Virus record (IMG/VR): IMGVR_UViG_3300034418_006353 | Coordinates: 1-24,321 of that record | Strand: one strand, 5' to 3' | Source of the DNA: a virus | DNA length: 24,321 bases | In this document: piece by piece, positions 7,501 through 18,100 of the stretch | Position numbering within the stretch: position 1 is the stretch's first letter | Layout of the letters: every line of letters starts with the position of its first letter | Position numbers and translations under genes: made by a program | The notes under the pieces: model-generated | Databases searched by the model: none | Told to the model about the DNA's origin: nothing | What the model saw: only the letters and a program-made list of their open reading frames with translations

Positions 7501-9384
7501 TCTCTTGGAAATTTCTATTTAAACCCAACAGAACCAGATCTTGTAGTTACAGGTGACAACAGACATTTAGTAACGAAAGATGTCGCTCTTAGTATGTCTG
7601 GATTTTTAAAAAACCAAGGCAAACAATTATGGATTCCTACCCCAGATAGTTTTGCATCTTGGTATAATAAAACAGCAAAGGAAGAAGACCGTATTCAAGA
7701 AGGAGATGTTCTTCCTTTATGGGGAGGACCAAAATCAATTGCTGCAATATTAGAAAGCATGAATGAGGAATATCTTGAAGATCGCTCATGGTTTCCATTT
7801 ACTCCAAGTTTTGGATCAGAAGAAGAAAAAGGAACACTAGAACACGATATGTTAGGTATGATTTTTGAGGCTGGATATATGACACTAGATATTTCAGGGT
7901 TTGGGATGCAGCCTTTAATGAATACCGCACTTTCTATAGTAGCAAGTGGAAGAGCAAATCAAATGCTTCCATCGAGTAGGTCTGGTTTAAGAAGTAGATT
8001 AGAAAGTTTTTATGACCTAACCTCCCTTATTGATGGGCATACTTATGCTAATGGAACACTACCAACAGTAGTTACAGAATACTCTGGAAACCAAAAAACA
8101 CAAACCAAAAGAATCAACCTACCACCAGCATACCACCATAATGGATCTCCAATCCCGTGGGGTTTTGGATCGCCAATTTCAGTCGAGAATTCGGATGGGG
8201 AGAAGGTTCCATTATTCAACAACAAGAGTCATGAAGTCGCTTCCTTATTCTTACTATCAAAACCAAACACATCATCCGATCCTGTTAAGTTTGCAAAAGC
8301 AAGAATCAGTTATCTAAGCAATAACATAACAACACCCAACCAATGGGAAACACTTAATGCAGCGATAAAGCAACAGGTTGTTGATCTTGCTTCTCAAAAC
8401 CTAACCAATGCACAGTTCTTTGAGCAGGCATCGGCACTTATTGATCCAGCAATGCCAAGAGGAACATTCTTCCCACCAGATTTTACAGGATTAACAAACA
8501 ATAAGGCTGGGTTGCTGGGTCGTGGTTTTAGAAATGCTTGGGCTTCTGGTGGATATTATATTATGGAAGATGCAAGAGGAACCGGATACACAACCAATAA
8601 CAACGGTCATATTGTTGTTGGGTTGAAGGGGCGACCATCAACTAGAATTCCACTTGATCCTGAACTTATGAGGCTTACAGACATGTCGGAACTTGGAACC
8701 TTATTGATTAAGGAAGAAAAGGAAAGACAAACAACTCGCAGATCTCCTGTTCCTATGGAAGCAGTAGAATCTGGCTGGTATCGAATAAGCCCAATGAGTT
8801 CCAAAACAATGCTTGGTCCAGTACCAATCAGTGGTTACATGACTTACACAAGACAGTATGAGGGATCTAGAAGGGCTGTTTACAAAGACACAAATGGACT
8901 TGCAACCATTGGTGTTGGGCATAACCTTATGGCAACTGATTCCAAGAAAGCAATACAAGAAGTATTCAAGGGAGAGATTTCTCACGACGATCTTTTTTCC
9001 GGTAGGGTATCACTTACAAATGAACAAGTAGAAGCCCTATTTAAACATGATATTGAAAGACACCTACCAGTAGCATATAGATTGTTTGGAGGCAAGGAGA
9101 AGTTTGAAAGTTTCCCTGAGTGGTTACAGGTTGGTCTGCTTGATGGGGTATTCCAAGGTAGATTCAAATCAACACATACAACGGTAAAGGCAATTAGAAA
9201 AGGTGATTGGGAAGTAGCAGCCAACAACATCAATGATTCCAAGGCTTACAGAACAGCCCTTGCCGCTGCTGAGAAGAGAAAGACAGAAGGCAAGCCCCCA
9301 ATCAAGGGAGGAACTTTAGAGAGATACCAGCGTCTTGAAGAACTACTTAGACGAATGGCAGAAATGCAAAGGACTCAAGTATGA
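4555..9384 (+). CDS. Large internal virion protein with C-terminal T4-type lysozyme
   Basis: The 1609-residue protein starts 2 bases after the previous stop behind AGGAGG at 4543-4548. Its N-terminus is Gln-rich and helical (to about residue 200). The middle 1200 residues are unrecognised. Residues about 1430-1595 are a GH24 lysozyme: YEGSRRAVYKDTNGLATIGVGH carries E1436, D1445 and T1451, with exactly the E-x8-D-x5-T spacing of T4 lysozyme E11/D20/T26. A helical lobe follows (LTNEQVEALFKHDI). The enzyme cleaves the MurNAc-GlcNAc bond. Inside a virion core protein it would open the cell wall during ejection, a job done in T7 by the N-terminal transglycosylase of gp16, so both enzyme class and position differ here. 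The next gene overlaps its stop (ATGA). Bases about 5100-8100 look AT-richer than the two ends. A role as gp15/gp16 counterpart is inferred. Confidence 0.85.
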   Translation: MIDPRMLKPDAIAPTTDIVTPSPQYYGQGQVVGGQVQLGDVYGQLPSQSQEEYLYGNLASMAQSAMSMFKFPAQMQEAEMQRKTQQDNDKLFEYSAAQNELQQAQLNQQGTFKWNDEDYDISNPELFNSLELKMQEYFLSGMQTKRGISQAAEIKTRSLARRNQDVDGRIKELMVEWNEAYEKFSVDNLLIEPTAFYSALQSNPKLTELRNRIQSYRDTDSTTMESALATIFKTEYDAFKAQREYILQSGTEILVNTTGEMVEALPEILPLIHSPFGPAAVAEWLGPIENPEPLFAQIGLIKNPSDQWEIQSGSLLDKIGEQGTVRDVKELVSVVLKHSLQSNTAFANDLERESFANNVSSRYNQQLVRISSIYSKMRINRAQQERAAALGLGRNDYIRGTSTDNPSEFFTGVDEKQAAEITIVSLQNPENNRKGIDLRKFIERDAMDAVRHNLGTPGIPLSTREQNFARQYLGGVKDLVSTGMYEMQDGQMFLSERGVNEVQKRSNEIIRNVINDPAYLNLFITELDSLEWDKKYVPGTYKDIESLERALNADFIKLFREYFPSGNLSNEDVLKGIGAMDTGGEPMPPGVAKLFDRPATNMFQGVIKNILAAHSKQRENEARDAAVIPDAWKAFQKDTTELLEDDSPETLAVIQIFEEDLSKATTDREKAIVFTEYANKPWMTSVMMANLLRKHQQIQQRMAVANYVIGRVGQGALAPDTPPQLTFQDFTKKLEIRNPAELWSNPKYLDASTKKFTKEGLKTFALWSAPFFIGPKVTDANRETVQKVMDEMVNSETTFARDGNTEMQGIPLLMMAEFITAIDSSTFPGIANAHFQSTNKVPVNLTMTDANGNQVDLDLSYDPNVFQQQGLFESVFGNPSQVTTKLQLHMARKIAQQIRGLPNIDRQAVLDETKKLSRNYALILSLGVRDVSTASSERFSSAGPVGIMRNQPGYPRNAVDFNDLVKQSLANKDYVSVVNALTSLGNFYLNPTEPDLVVTGDNRHLVTKDVALSMSGFLKNQGKQLWIPTPDSFASWYNKTAKEEDRIQEGDVLPLWGGPKSIAAILESMNEEYLEDRSWFPFTPSFGSEEEKGTLEHDMLGMIFEAGYMTLDISGFGMQPLMNTALSIVASGRANQMLPSSRSGLRSRLESFYDLTSLIDGHTYANGTLPTVVTEYSGNQKTQTKRINLPPAYHHNGSPIPWGFGSPISVENSDGEKVPLFNNKSHEVASLFLLSKPNTSSDPVKFAKARISYLSNNITTPNQWETLNAAIKQQVVDLASQNLTNAQFFEQASALIDPAMPRGTFFPPDFTGLTNNKAGLLGRGFRNAWASGGYYIMEDARGTGYTTNNNGHIVVGLKGRPSTRIPLDPELMRLTDMSELGTLLIKEEKERQTTRRSPVPMEAVESGWYRISPMSSKTMLGPVPISGYMTYTRQYEGSRRAVYKDTNGLATIGVGHNLMATDSKKAIQEVFKGEISHDDLFSGRVSLTNEQVEALFKHDIERHLPVAYRLFGGKEKFESFPEWLQVGLLDGVFQGRFKSTHTTVKAIRKGDWEVAANNINDSKAYRTALAAAEKRKTEGKPPIKGGTLERYQRLEELLRRMAEMQRTQV
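8839..9339 (+). other. GH24 lysozyme domain within the 1609-residue protein
   Basis: Catalytic triad positions: E1436 at bases 8860-8862, D1445 at 8887-8889 and T1451 at 8905-8907. The motif reads E-G-x-R-x3-Y-x-D-x2-G-x2-T-I-G-V-G-H. All three active-site residues are present, so activity is expected. Confidence 0.88.
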
Positions 9385-12095
9385 GCATCTATGATTGGTA
9401 CAAGTATAGAGAAGAACCATCTGCTGCTGAGCAAAGCCGTCAGGAGATGAACAGAAGATTGTACGGAATTGTTGCTGGAGATATATTAGAAGAGACTGAA
9501 GAGGATCAAAAGAATTTTTCAAAGTTCTTTCAAGACCTTGCCGTCTATTCAACCTTCTATGAAAAACGGGATCCAACAACATTTGGCAAAGCCATAGCAG
9601 AAGAACGGATACGAGAAGAAGAAGAAAAGCAGAGGGAAGGGGCTGTTAGGTTCATTGATCAACTGGTTGACCTAGGTGGTGGGATTACACCAAGAGGCAG
9701 GGAACTAAGAGATGAACTAGGTCTTGCTGCTCCCATTATAGGTATTGATTATGAAACAGGCAACATTGCATATACTAATCTAGACCAACAACAGGCAGAA
9801 GATAGGATAGCATATACAGCAGAAAATCAACTTTCGTTATTTGGAACCGAAGCCGCATCTATTTATGGAGTAACTAGAAAGTACACTGGTGGTGCAAATA
9901 TCTTTAGATCTTTAGAACAACAGGCTCCTTCTTTATTTCAGCAACCAACTGAAAAAGAACAGGAGTTTATCAAAAGATCGCTTACCTTTCAAGGATCATG
10001 GGATAGAACTCTAGATATACTGCCATTTGTTAACACAAGAACAGCAGGAAGTGAAGATGTTGATACAAATGTTTGGTTTCTTGAAAACGTAAGAGCATGG
10101 TTTGATGCAAGTATACTTCCAACAGAAGCGTTAGGTGGAAAGAAACAAGAGGGCTGGGATGGATCTAAAGCATGGGGTGTGTTGCAAGAATATCATCCAG
10201 ACTTTGCATCATATCTTGTCACAATTGCTGGAGTCAATCCAGATGACCTAGCCAAAACCCCAAACCACTGGGAGTTTAGGTATGCAGTTAACAACGCCAT
10301 TGAGATGTCCAACATCTATGCTGTGCTTGAAAATGCCAGACGAGACAGAAACAATTGGGAAGGAGCATTGAACTTTGGTTGGAACTTCCTTAAACAATCA
10401 TTTAGATCAGCAGACATGCCACTTGAACTTGCTCTAACGGCTGCATCATTTGGGGCATATGGTGCAGTCGGCATTGGCACTATTGGATTAAGAGGAACCA
10501 AGGCATTGTCATTAGCCAAATCATCTTATGATGCAACCCAACTTATTAGAAATACTGAAAGACTTGCTACAGCAACATCAAGGACAAATAGAATCCTGTC
10601 TGGAGCAAGAACAACGCAAGCATTGCTTGTGCCAAGCAATTGGGGACATATACTTACTAGTAGCATATTCAATAGAAAACTAGCAACCGAAGGAGTAAGG
10701 TGGGGTTCCAATTACAACTGGGGTTCTAGGTTTATGCTTATGGCTCCTATTGATGCTGGTCAAGGATTGGTTGAAGGGTTTTTATATGGTCTTCAAAACC
10801 AATTGACTGACAACCTATCTTTTAGCGGAGAAAGATTATGGATGGAAACTTGGTCAGAAGCCGCTGGACAAATGGTATTTGGTAAGTTATTTAGAGGACT
10901 TAATCAAAGTGCTGGGATTGTTCTAAGCAAAGCAGAAGTTGGCTCATACGGATCTGCTGTATGGGGTGCAGTTACAAAAAACATAAATCCATCATTGGTT
11001 CGGATGATAGAGTTACAAGCACAACTAAACAACCCAGAACTTAATATTGATCAAATAGAGCAAGCATACTTAGGTGCATTCTTGCAACTTCACCAGCACG
11101 CAGCATGGCAAGGGATAACTGGAGATAAGAGGGGAATGATGCCAGCCCATGTTACTCAATTCATGGGAGTTGTCCAATCTGCTGCAAAGCAAAAAGGGGT
11201 AAACATTGATGTTGTATCCTTGGCTGCTGGGGTTTATGATTCTCTTCCTGTCGATTCAGATACCGGAGAAAAGGTAAAACTAACCGAGGACGAAGCAGCC
11301 ATGCTTTTAATTGGATCAACGCTTGACCAGTTGTCATCAAGAGGATTAACACTTACTGATTCTGACTGGACAGAAACAAACAAACAAGCCGCAATCTATT
11401 TTCTTATGTCAGACAAAATGGCTGAGATGGGAATCTCAAAAGAAGAACAGGCTAGGATGATTGTAGAGAATCCAAAAGAATACAGAAAGAAAATGAAAGA
11501 AGCATATGCAGAGATTTTAACCAGCGATCCAAAAATTGTTTCTCAAAAGGTAGAAGAACTTGCGGAAATTGGAAGATCTGCTGTAGAAAAAGCAGGAATA
11601 CCTATTAAAATTATAGTTGATGATTCCAAAGCCCAAGCAGTGAGTATCATTGATGCCTTTAGGGATGAAATGGGTAATATAGATACTGCACTTTTACGAG
11701 AAATCTTTGAAAATTCTAGAGCAAAAGAACTCAATATCAGTCCAGAAACTGTACGACTTGTTCTTGATTTTGCAAGATCGGAAGAGGCAAGAGCAGCATC
11801 TGAGGAGGTTACTGAAGTTCCTGAAGAATCTGGTGATACTGTTCTTGAGGGAGAACCTACAACAAAGCCTATAGAAGAGGTTGCTGTCGAACCAGAAATG
11901 CAGGTTGAAGAAACAGAGGTTACGGCTCCAGAAGAAGTTAGAGATACACCCGCTGTAGAACCAGCAGAAACGCCTGAGGTTACTACAACAACCAATTTAG
12001 AAGAAACAATAAACCCAACAGATAACAATGATAGAGAACAGTTCTTAAACAGTTTACGAGATGATCCTGAGTTTAGGGATTGTTTTAAAAAATAA
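9381..12095 (+). CDS. Unrecognised large virion-core protein with acidic tail
   Basis: The 904-residue product starts at ATG 9381, overlapping the stop of the lysozyme-containing gene (ATGA), so the two are translationally coupled. I do not recognise a family. The N-terminal 100 residues are charged and helical (RREEEEKQREGAV-like). A hydrophobic Ala/Gly-rich stretch at about 350-371 (LALTAASFGAYGAVGIGTIG) could insert into a membrane. Much of the rest is mixed helix with many Trp residues. Residues about 805-875 are a low-complexity acidic tail rich in Glu, Val, Thr and Pro, resembling a flexible linker. Between two giant core genes it is most likely a further ejection protein, perhaps the counterpart of T7 gp15 (747 residues); this is from context only. 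Confidence 0.8.
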   Translation: MSIYDWYKYREEPSAAEQSRQEMNRRLYGIVAGDILEETEEDQKNFSKFFQDLAVYSTFYEKRDPTTFGKAIAEERIREEEEKQREGAVRFIDQLVDLGGGITPRGRELRDELGLAAPIIGIDYETGNIAYTNLDQQQAEDRIAYTAENQLSLFGTEAASIYGVTRKYTGGANIFRSLEQQAPSLFQQPTEKEQEFIKRSLTFQGSWDRTLDILPFVNTRTAGSEDVDTNVWFLENVRAWFDASILPTEALGGKKQEGWDGSKAWGVLQEYHPDFASYLVTIAGVNPDDLAKTPNHWEFRYAVNNAIEMSNIYAVLENARRDRNNWEGALNFGWNFLKQSFRSADMPLELALTAASFGAYGAVGIGTIGLRGTKALSLAKSSYDATQLIRNTERLATATSRTNRILSGARTTQALLVPSNWGHILTSSIFNRKLATEGVRWGSNYNWGSRFMLMAPIDAGQGLVEGFLYGLQNQLTDNLSFSGERLWMETWSEAAGQMVFGKLFRGLNQSAGIVLSKAEVGSYGSAVWGAVTKNINPSLVRMIELQAQLNNPELNIDQIEQAYLGAFLQLHQHAAWQGITGDKRGMMPAHVTQFMGVVQSAAKQKGVNIDVVSLAAGVYDSLPVDSDTGEKVKLTEDEAAMLLIGSTLDQLSSRGLTLTDSDWTETNKQAAIYFLMSDKMAEMGISKEEQARMIVENPKEYRKKMKEAYAEILTSDPKIVSQKVEELAEIGRSAVEKAGIPIKIIVDDSKAQAVSIIDAFRDEMGNIDTALLREIFENSRAKELNISPETVRLVLDFARSEEARAASEEVTEVPEESGDTVLEGEPTTKPIEEVAVEPEMQVEETEVTAPEEVRDTPAVEPAETPEVTTTTNLEETINPTDNNDREQFLNSLRDDPEFRDCFKK

Positions 12096-12104
12096 GGAGA
12101 CACA

Positions 12105-15100
12105 ATGAATCCATGTTCACCAGAAGTTCTTGCTAAGATTCTTGATAAGAGAAGATCACAACTTCAATCAAGAGGTCTTACTAATGCCCAAATTAAAATA
12201 GATCTGGACCACGTTAAGGCAATGCTTCTCAATCCTGTTGAATATGAAACAAAAGTTGCAAGTAAACTAAACATTGCTTTAACAGAGGCTGAGACACAGG
12301 AACTTACTGAACTAAAGAACAGGCTTCAACAGGGTTTTGCTTTAGGTAAAACTAAGACATCGGATATTTTAGGAGAAGCCGATGCTAGAAGATTCAAGGT
12401 TCTTCTGTACAAGGACAAGGTAAAAAGAACACCAACTACTGAGGTAGGACCAGACAGGGGGTCTATAGACTCCTTGGCTGAACGTGAAAGGGTTCTTCAG
12501 GAGGCAGGCAATACAAGGGCTGCTAGAAGAATCAGAACAATTAGACGCAAACTAGAGCGTTTAGACAAGCAGAACAAGAGACTTGGCAAGGATTACAAGA
12601 CTGTCAATAATCTTGATGAGCGGCTAAGACAAATTGAAGAAGATATCATTGCATATCAAAACATGATTGAGGAGGGCGCAACCGGTCTTGAGGCTGAGTC
12701 TGCAAAGTTTAAGAAAAGACTCACAACAATCTCTGAGAGAAAGGCAAAACTAGGTCAAGCACTTGAAAAGGTAAATGAAAAGATTGATGCAACAGCAGAT
12801 AGCAAAGAAAAGGGAAGATTAAAGAAAGAAGCAAGCAAACTTAAGAAACAAATCGACAAGATTAATAAGGAATATCAAAAAGCCTTGATGACCTTTAGGG
12901 AAGCAGCAGCAAAGGTTGCAGCCAAGAAAAGAGATACACCAATAGGAAAAGCAATTTCAGATTTGAAGAAGGAACGGTTTACTGTAATTCAAGAACTATC
13001 CAAGTTTGGAATTAGCAAGGGAATCTCACTTAACAACATTATTGATAATGCTCCAACAACCGCAAGGCAACTTGCCATTGCTTTGGAAGAAGTATCTAAG
13101 GATATTGAGTTTAAGACAACTGTTATTGATAATCTATTCAAAGATAGCGATACTGTAGATGCTGTGGTTGTGTCTCAGTTGTTTGGTGAAAACTTTGTGA
13201 TGCAGCGGGTTGAGAAGAACAAGACATTGACAAGAAAAGAAGTTAATAATTTGTTTGCAGAGTACAAGGCAATTTCCTTTGAGTATGCTGGGTCAAGAGA
13301 AAGATTCATCATGGACATGGAGTTCTCGGACAAGGAATCCTTAGAAGAGATTCAGAACACATCCATTGATCCAGAATCCGAGAAGGGTCTTATTGATGAG
13401 GCATCTGGGGACTATCCTGTTGTGCCTACGCTGCCTCTCAAAGAGGCTGGTCTTCTATCCAATCCCGGAATCATTCCACCATCAAACATGTTTGCAGAGA
13501 CCGAAGGAGAAGTCCTCTATGGCAAACTAAGATCGTTATTGTATAGGATGGAAACTCTTCGTCGCCTTCCCCAATTTGGAAAGATGGTTGATATTGCATT
13601 CATCAGCAAGATCATGTCTGATATTGAAAAGTTAGATGATGTCAATGCAGCAATTCTTTTTAAGAGTGCAATCTCATGGGATGAGGGTGATACCAGAGTC
13701 GGGTTTATGTCGCACGATGAAATAACATCCGTTGCAAGAAGTGTCCTTACAGACTTGGGATTAGATGAGTCAGTGTTCTCCAACCAAGAGTTTACAGATC
13801 CAATCAACTGGGTTGAGAATGCAGATGTTTTCTCTTTTGATATTGAAACATATCTTGATGGTAGCGATGGAATCCACACAATCATCTTGATGGACGAGAG
13901 TCAAACAAATGACTACTCATCCGTAAGATCCAGCAATGACAATAACACATTCACTGCCGAAGAGTTGATGCAAGTTCTTCGTGACATTGAGCAAAAACAG
14001 AACCAAGGTCGCATGCTTGTGACATTCAATGGAAACAGTTTTGATCTCCTTGCTTTGGCTGAGAAGATTGGTACGGAAGAATCAAGGAAGATGGCAGCAA
14101 GGATTGTTCTAAGAAGCGTGGACATCTTCCAAAACCTCCGGTCATGGGAAAGCACCACAAACACAGACAACAATCCCAAGAGCAGAATGTACAGCCTAGC
14201 CAATACTACAACTGCACTGAACATCGAGCAGACCAAGTTGGCAGGAAGCCATATGCCATCTCTTTGGAAGAAGAGATCAACTGGTCAGACCGTAACTGTT
14301 GAAGACTTGTCAAAGATTCCCAATGAAAAAATAAGCGAGGGAGAAAAACAAGAAATTGTGGATCAGGTAAATGAACTGGATCCCAAAGAAGCATCTAGAT
14401 TCCTTGCTGATTATTCTTTGATTGATGGTGCATTGAACATTGATGTTCTTAAACAGTTCCGTCAAAGAAGGGGTGCCCCAGTAAGAATTGCATATGCAGA
14501 TGGAAACATCTATTCGGTAAGTGTCCAAACAATGGCTCCAACATGGGGACTAGCAGCAAGCAAGTCTCCTCAGTTTGGTGGCATTGCGGATGCAACATCA
14601 GCATGGTCATATCTGCCAGAAGGCAGAGTGATGGCTACTGCATTTGATGGGTTGCTTCCAAGAGAGCATGATGGAAAGACCGTCATTGATCTGGACAAGG
14701 CACAGGGAATCATTATGTCCCTCATGGCACTGTCTCTTGAGTTTTCCCCAAACACCAAGGCATTTGGCAAGGCTATGTTTGAACTTGCTGAACGAGGCGT
14801 AACTCCAACTGAGCAGGCTTACCTTATTGCCGTTAACATTGCAAGAGAAAACACAGAAGCAGCAAAGGCAATGAATAAGGAGTCCTTTGTTAGAAATGGC
14901 AGAAGGTTGCAACTTGGAATCCGAGGCGTCAAGGAAACCGGAGGATATGTTCCCGGCATTACTTTTGCCGAAGGATCGGAAAGCATGCAGAAGGAGCAGT
15001 ACATTCAAGCCGTTGCACAGGGGGCATTAAGCCAGATGCAGAGCATGAGGCTTAATCTTTCAGATCTAGCAGAAGCAGTTGAGTTTGAACCCAAGGACAC

Positions 15101-18100
15101 AACAACTGATGAAAGAACATATATTGTTGATCTTATTATCCATACCATTAAGCGATACTCAGATTACAAAGACTTTGACATTGTTGACTTTGGAAACGGA
15201 AACATTGACTATGCCATTGCAGACAGCCTAGGCAGAGGTGTTGTGCAGATCATCGGCAATAGTCAGCAGGGGTTCAGGAAGTCCATGAACTCCGATGCCA
15301 CAATGATCAAGTCAGACGAGATCAGAAGAGCAGAGGAAATTGCTAAGGCATCTGAGGGCACAGAGAAGACAAACGCATCCCTTATCTATCGCCTTCCGCT
15401 GTTAAGCGAGGTTCACCACATCTTCCCACGAACCCTTGACCAGATTGAGTCAGCCTTCACTGACTACAAACTAAGACAAAGATTGAATCATATCTTGTCG
15501 GCAGAAATCAAATCAGGTGCGGAAGCAAGAGAGATCATTGAAAGATACATGGGACAAACAGAGAACCCAGAAGAAGTCCTTGCCACTACAAGCACTGAAC
15601 TTCTTAATATTCTTCCAAATATCAATAATAGAAAGACGTTTAATAGGCTGCCAACAATGGCAGAGTACCGAAGAAGAACCATTGAGGCACTCCTTGATCT
15701 GCCTGAACTTCTTATGATGTGGCAGCACGACTCGGTTACTTATGCACCCGGAGCCAAGATTTTCCTAGACGAAGCAACAAAGGGACGAATGTTTGCAGAG
15801 GATGCCTTATCCCCCGGCTCATTGTCTGGCAAGGCTCTTCTATCTGGTCTTGGTCCATTGTTTGCCCATGTCAAGACCTACCCAATGCTTACCGAAGAGT
15901 TGGTATACAAGTCTTTGGAAAAGGGTATTGCAGCCAATGGAGAGTATAGCCTAAGCAACTACTTTGACTTCAACATGAACGGTGTTCACCACATGGCTGC
16001 TTTGTCATTGATGTATCTTGATGGAGGAGAAAGCACCTTAGACAAAATCCTTGAAGAGTTTGAGTTGGTTGATCAGGCTAAGGACAGATACAAAGAGGCT
16101 GTTAACATCTTAAAAGATAACCTACCAAGAATCAAAGAAGCATATTCAAAGATTCCTAATAGGGATACCAGCAGAAGAGGAATGGATCAGGCAGACAAAC
16201 TACTGAAGTTTCTTGAAGAATCCCCTATTGAAGCAAGAGAGTCCTTTAAAACAGCAGTAATTGCAAGGCTATATATGGGTGGGTATCAGGCGGTGTATGA
16301 TGGCATCAGGAACTGGATGTTTGAAACCGGAAGCAACATGAATGGTGTTGATGCCGCATTCATTGCAGAGCATCTAATGAATGTAAAGGGCTATGCCCAA
16401 ATGCACATCCTAGATACTGCTATTGGAAATCTTACGGAAGATGATCGAAGAACTCTTGCAAGAAGGATTGCATCTACACTACAAGGTTTCTATAGCAGCA
16501 CGGGTTGGCATGAGAATCTTAGAAAAATTGCAATTAAGAATGGATTCACAGACTCTGGTCGCAGAATGTTTAGTCTTGATCAAGTGGAAGAAGCCATCAA
16601 GGAAAGAATAAGATTCATTGCTGAACTTGAGCAACGACCTGTCGAAGAAGTAGAAAAGGATTATGCTACTCGTATTGAAAATGCAACCAAGTACATAGAA
16701 AGTATTGGTGGACAAATTAGTGGTCCAGAACAGATGCGAGAACTTAATATTATTTTAATGGGCAGCGAAGAAGCCTATAGAACAACACCAGCATTGGCTG
16801 CACTTAATGCTCTTCAAAGAGTTCCCTATCGCCTTCGTGGAACAAAGAGCGAAGGCATCCAAGGAAGAATTGATCAACATAGGGATATCCTTGGCGTGTA
16901 CATAGAAGAAGCAGACTTCCTTGGATATGAGAATTTCAATATCTACTTTACTCAAGGATTTGATTCCAGTGGCGGTAGATTGTATATGTGGGGTCATAGA
17001 CACCAGCCACAGAACTCCAAACTGTCTTCGGTTGAAAGAGAAAATACTCCAGACAACAAAGATGACAATGAGTATGCTATGTGGGCATTTGGAAGAAACA
17101 ACCTCGGCTCAAAGGGAAGAGAAGTTGCAATAGAAGAAATTGATAAGTTGATTGCAAGAGATATTGCCATTAAACTATCAAGATCCTATGCACCAAAGTT
17201 TGGCAACTATGACACTGCAACAACAGAAACAAGACAAGGATTTCTTAAGGAATGGGAAAGACGATCAGAATTGGAAAACCGTCAGTGGCAAAGAAGTAGA
17301 GGCAGCGAAGCCTCGTTGTCACCAGAAGACAGAACAAGACAACTAAGAAAGAGCAATGGAAGTCTCTTGCAAAACACAGCACGGTTCTTCCTAGATCCAA
17401 CAAGAGACTACAGCGATGCACTAAGTGCAGCCTACAATCCCAGTTCAGACTCCAACCTCAAGGGTCTAGGGGCATTTAGACCAGAGTATGCTGGGATGCC
17501 TTGGGTTGAAAGAGGCATCTTCTCCCTTCAGGAGATGTATTACAATAGGGCATTAGAAACACTAAGAAGCACCAGAGTAAGCAGACCAAGCAGAGATATA
17601 ACATCAATCAACGATGTCATTCCCACAGAAGCAAGAGGATACAAGAATAGATACAAGGGATCCTCTGTCCCATACATTTACCAAACACCATTTGATTCCA
17701 CTTATGAGATGACAACAAGCAGCACATCAAGAAGAATGGAACTACGGGCTGCTGGTCTTAGGAATGCACTGGAAAGATTTGCCGTATCCAATGGATATCT
17801 TGATCTCGTTGAGGATGGCAACTGGAGCAAACTATACACAATCTGGAAAGTGACCAATGCAGTTGTCAATCCATTCTTAACCAAGATGGAAAAACTAAAG
17901 GCTAGAGGAAACACACTGCAAGAGCAGATTGAGTACACAATGGCTCAGTCCCATGTTCTTGACATGTATCAATCCCTTACTGGTCTTTGGTCGTTCCATG
18001 ATGATGTGGCACATGAATCACGAAGTTATCTTGAATTTGGTAGGATGATTGGTATTAAGGGCAAGAAACTCAAGGACAAGCATTATATTGACATGTTGTT

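Noticed and set aside
11543-12103. 186-residue Ser/Val/Thr-rich minus-strand frame
   Set aside because: It mirrors the acidic low-complexity tail of the 904-residue gene; no independent coding signal.
15210-15240. DSLGR (R1044) as the TxxGR motif
   Set aside because: It fits the short pattern, but the following sequence lacks the PQ-x2-KL segment seen after R1625, and it is 244 residues before motif A.
15717-15746. QHDSVTYAPGA (D1209) as RNA polymerase motif C
   Set aside because: It matches the T7 HDS string but lies before motif A and lacks the upstream His element that D2273 has; kept only as a fallback for a permuted order.
15719-15949. Plus-strand 76-residue frame within the giant gene
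   Set aside because: It overlaps the polymerase-like region in another frame; the product is Cys/Arg-rich shadow sequence.
17637-17700. KNRYKGSSVPYIY as an in-order motif B
   Set aside because: Spacing is close to R-x3-K-x7-Y but the first residue is Lys, there is no Gly after Tyr and no motif A precedes it at a fitting distance.
17985-18020. FHDDVAHE as motif C
   Set aside because: HD is present but the flanks do not form the strand-turn-strand pattern and the upstream His element is missing.
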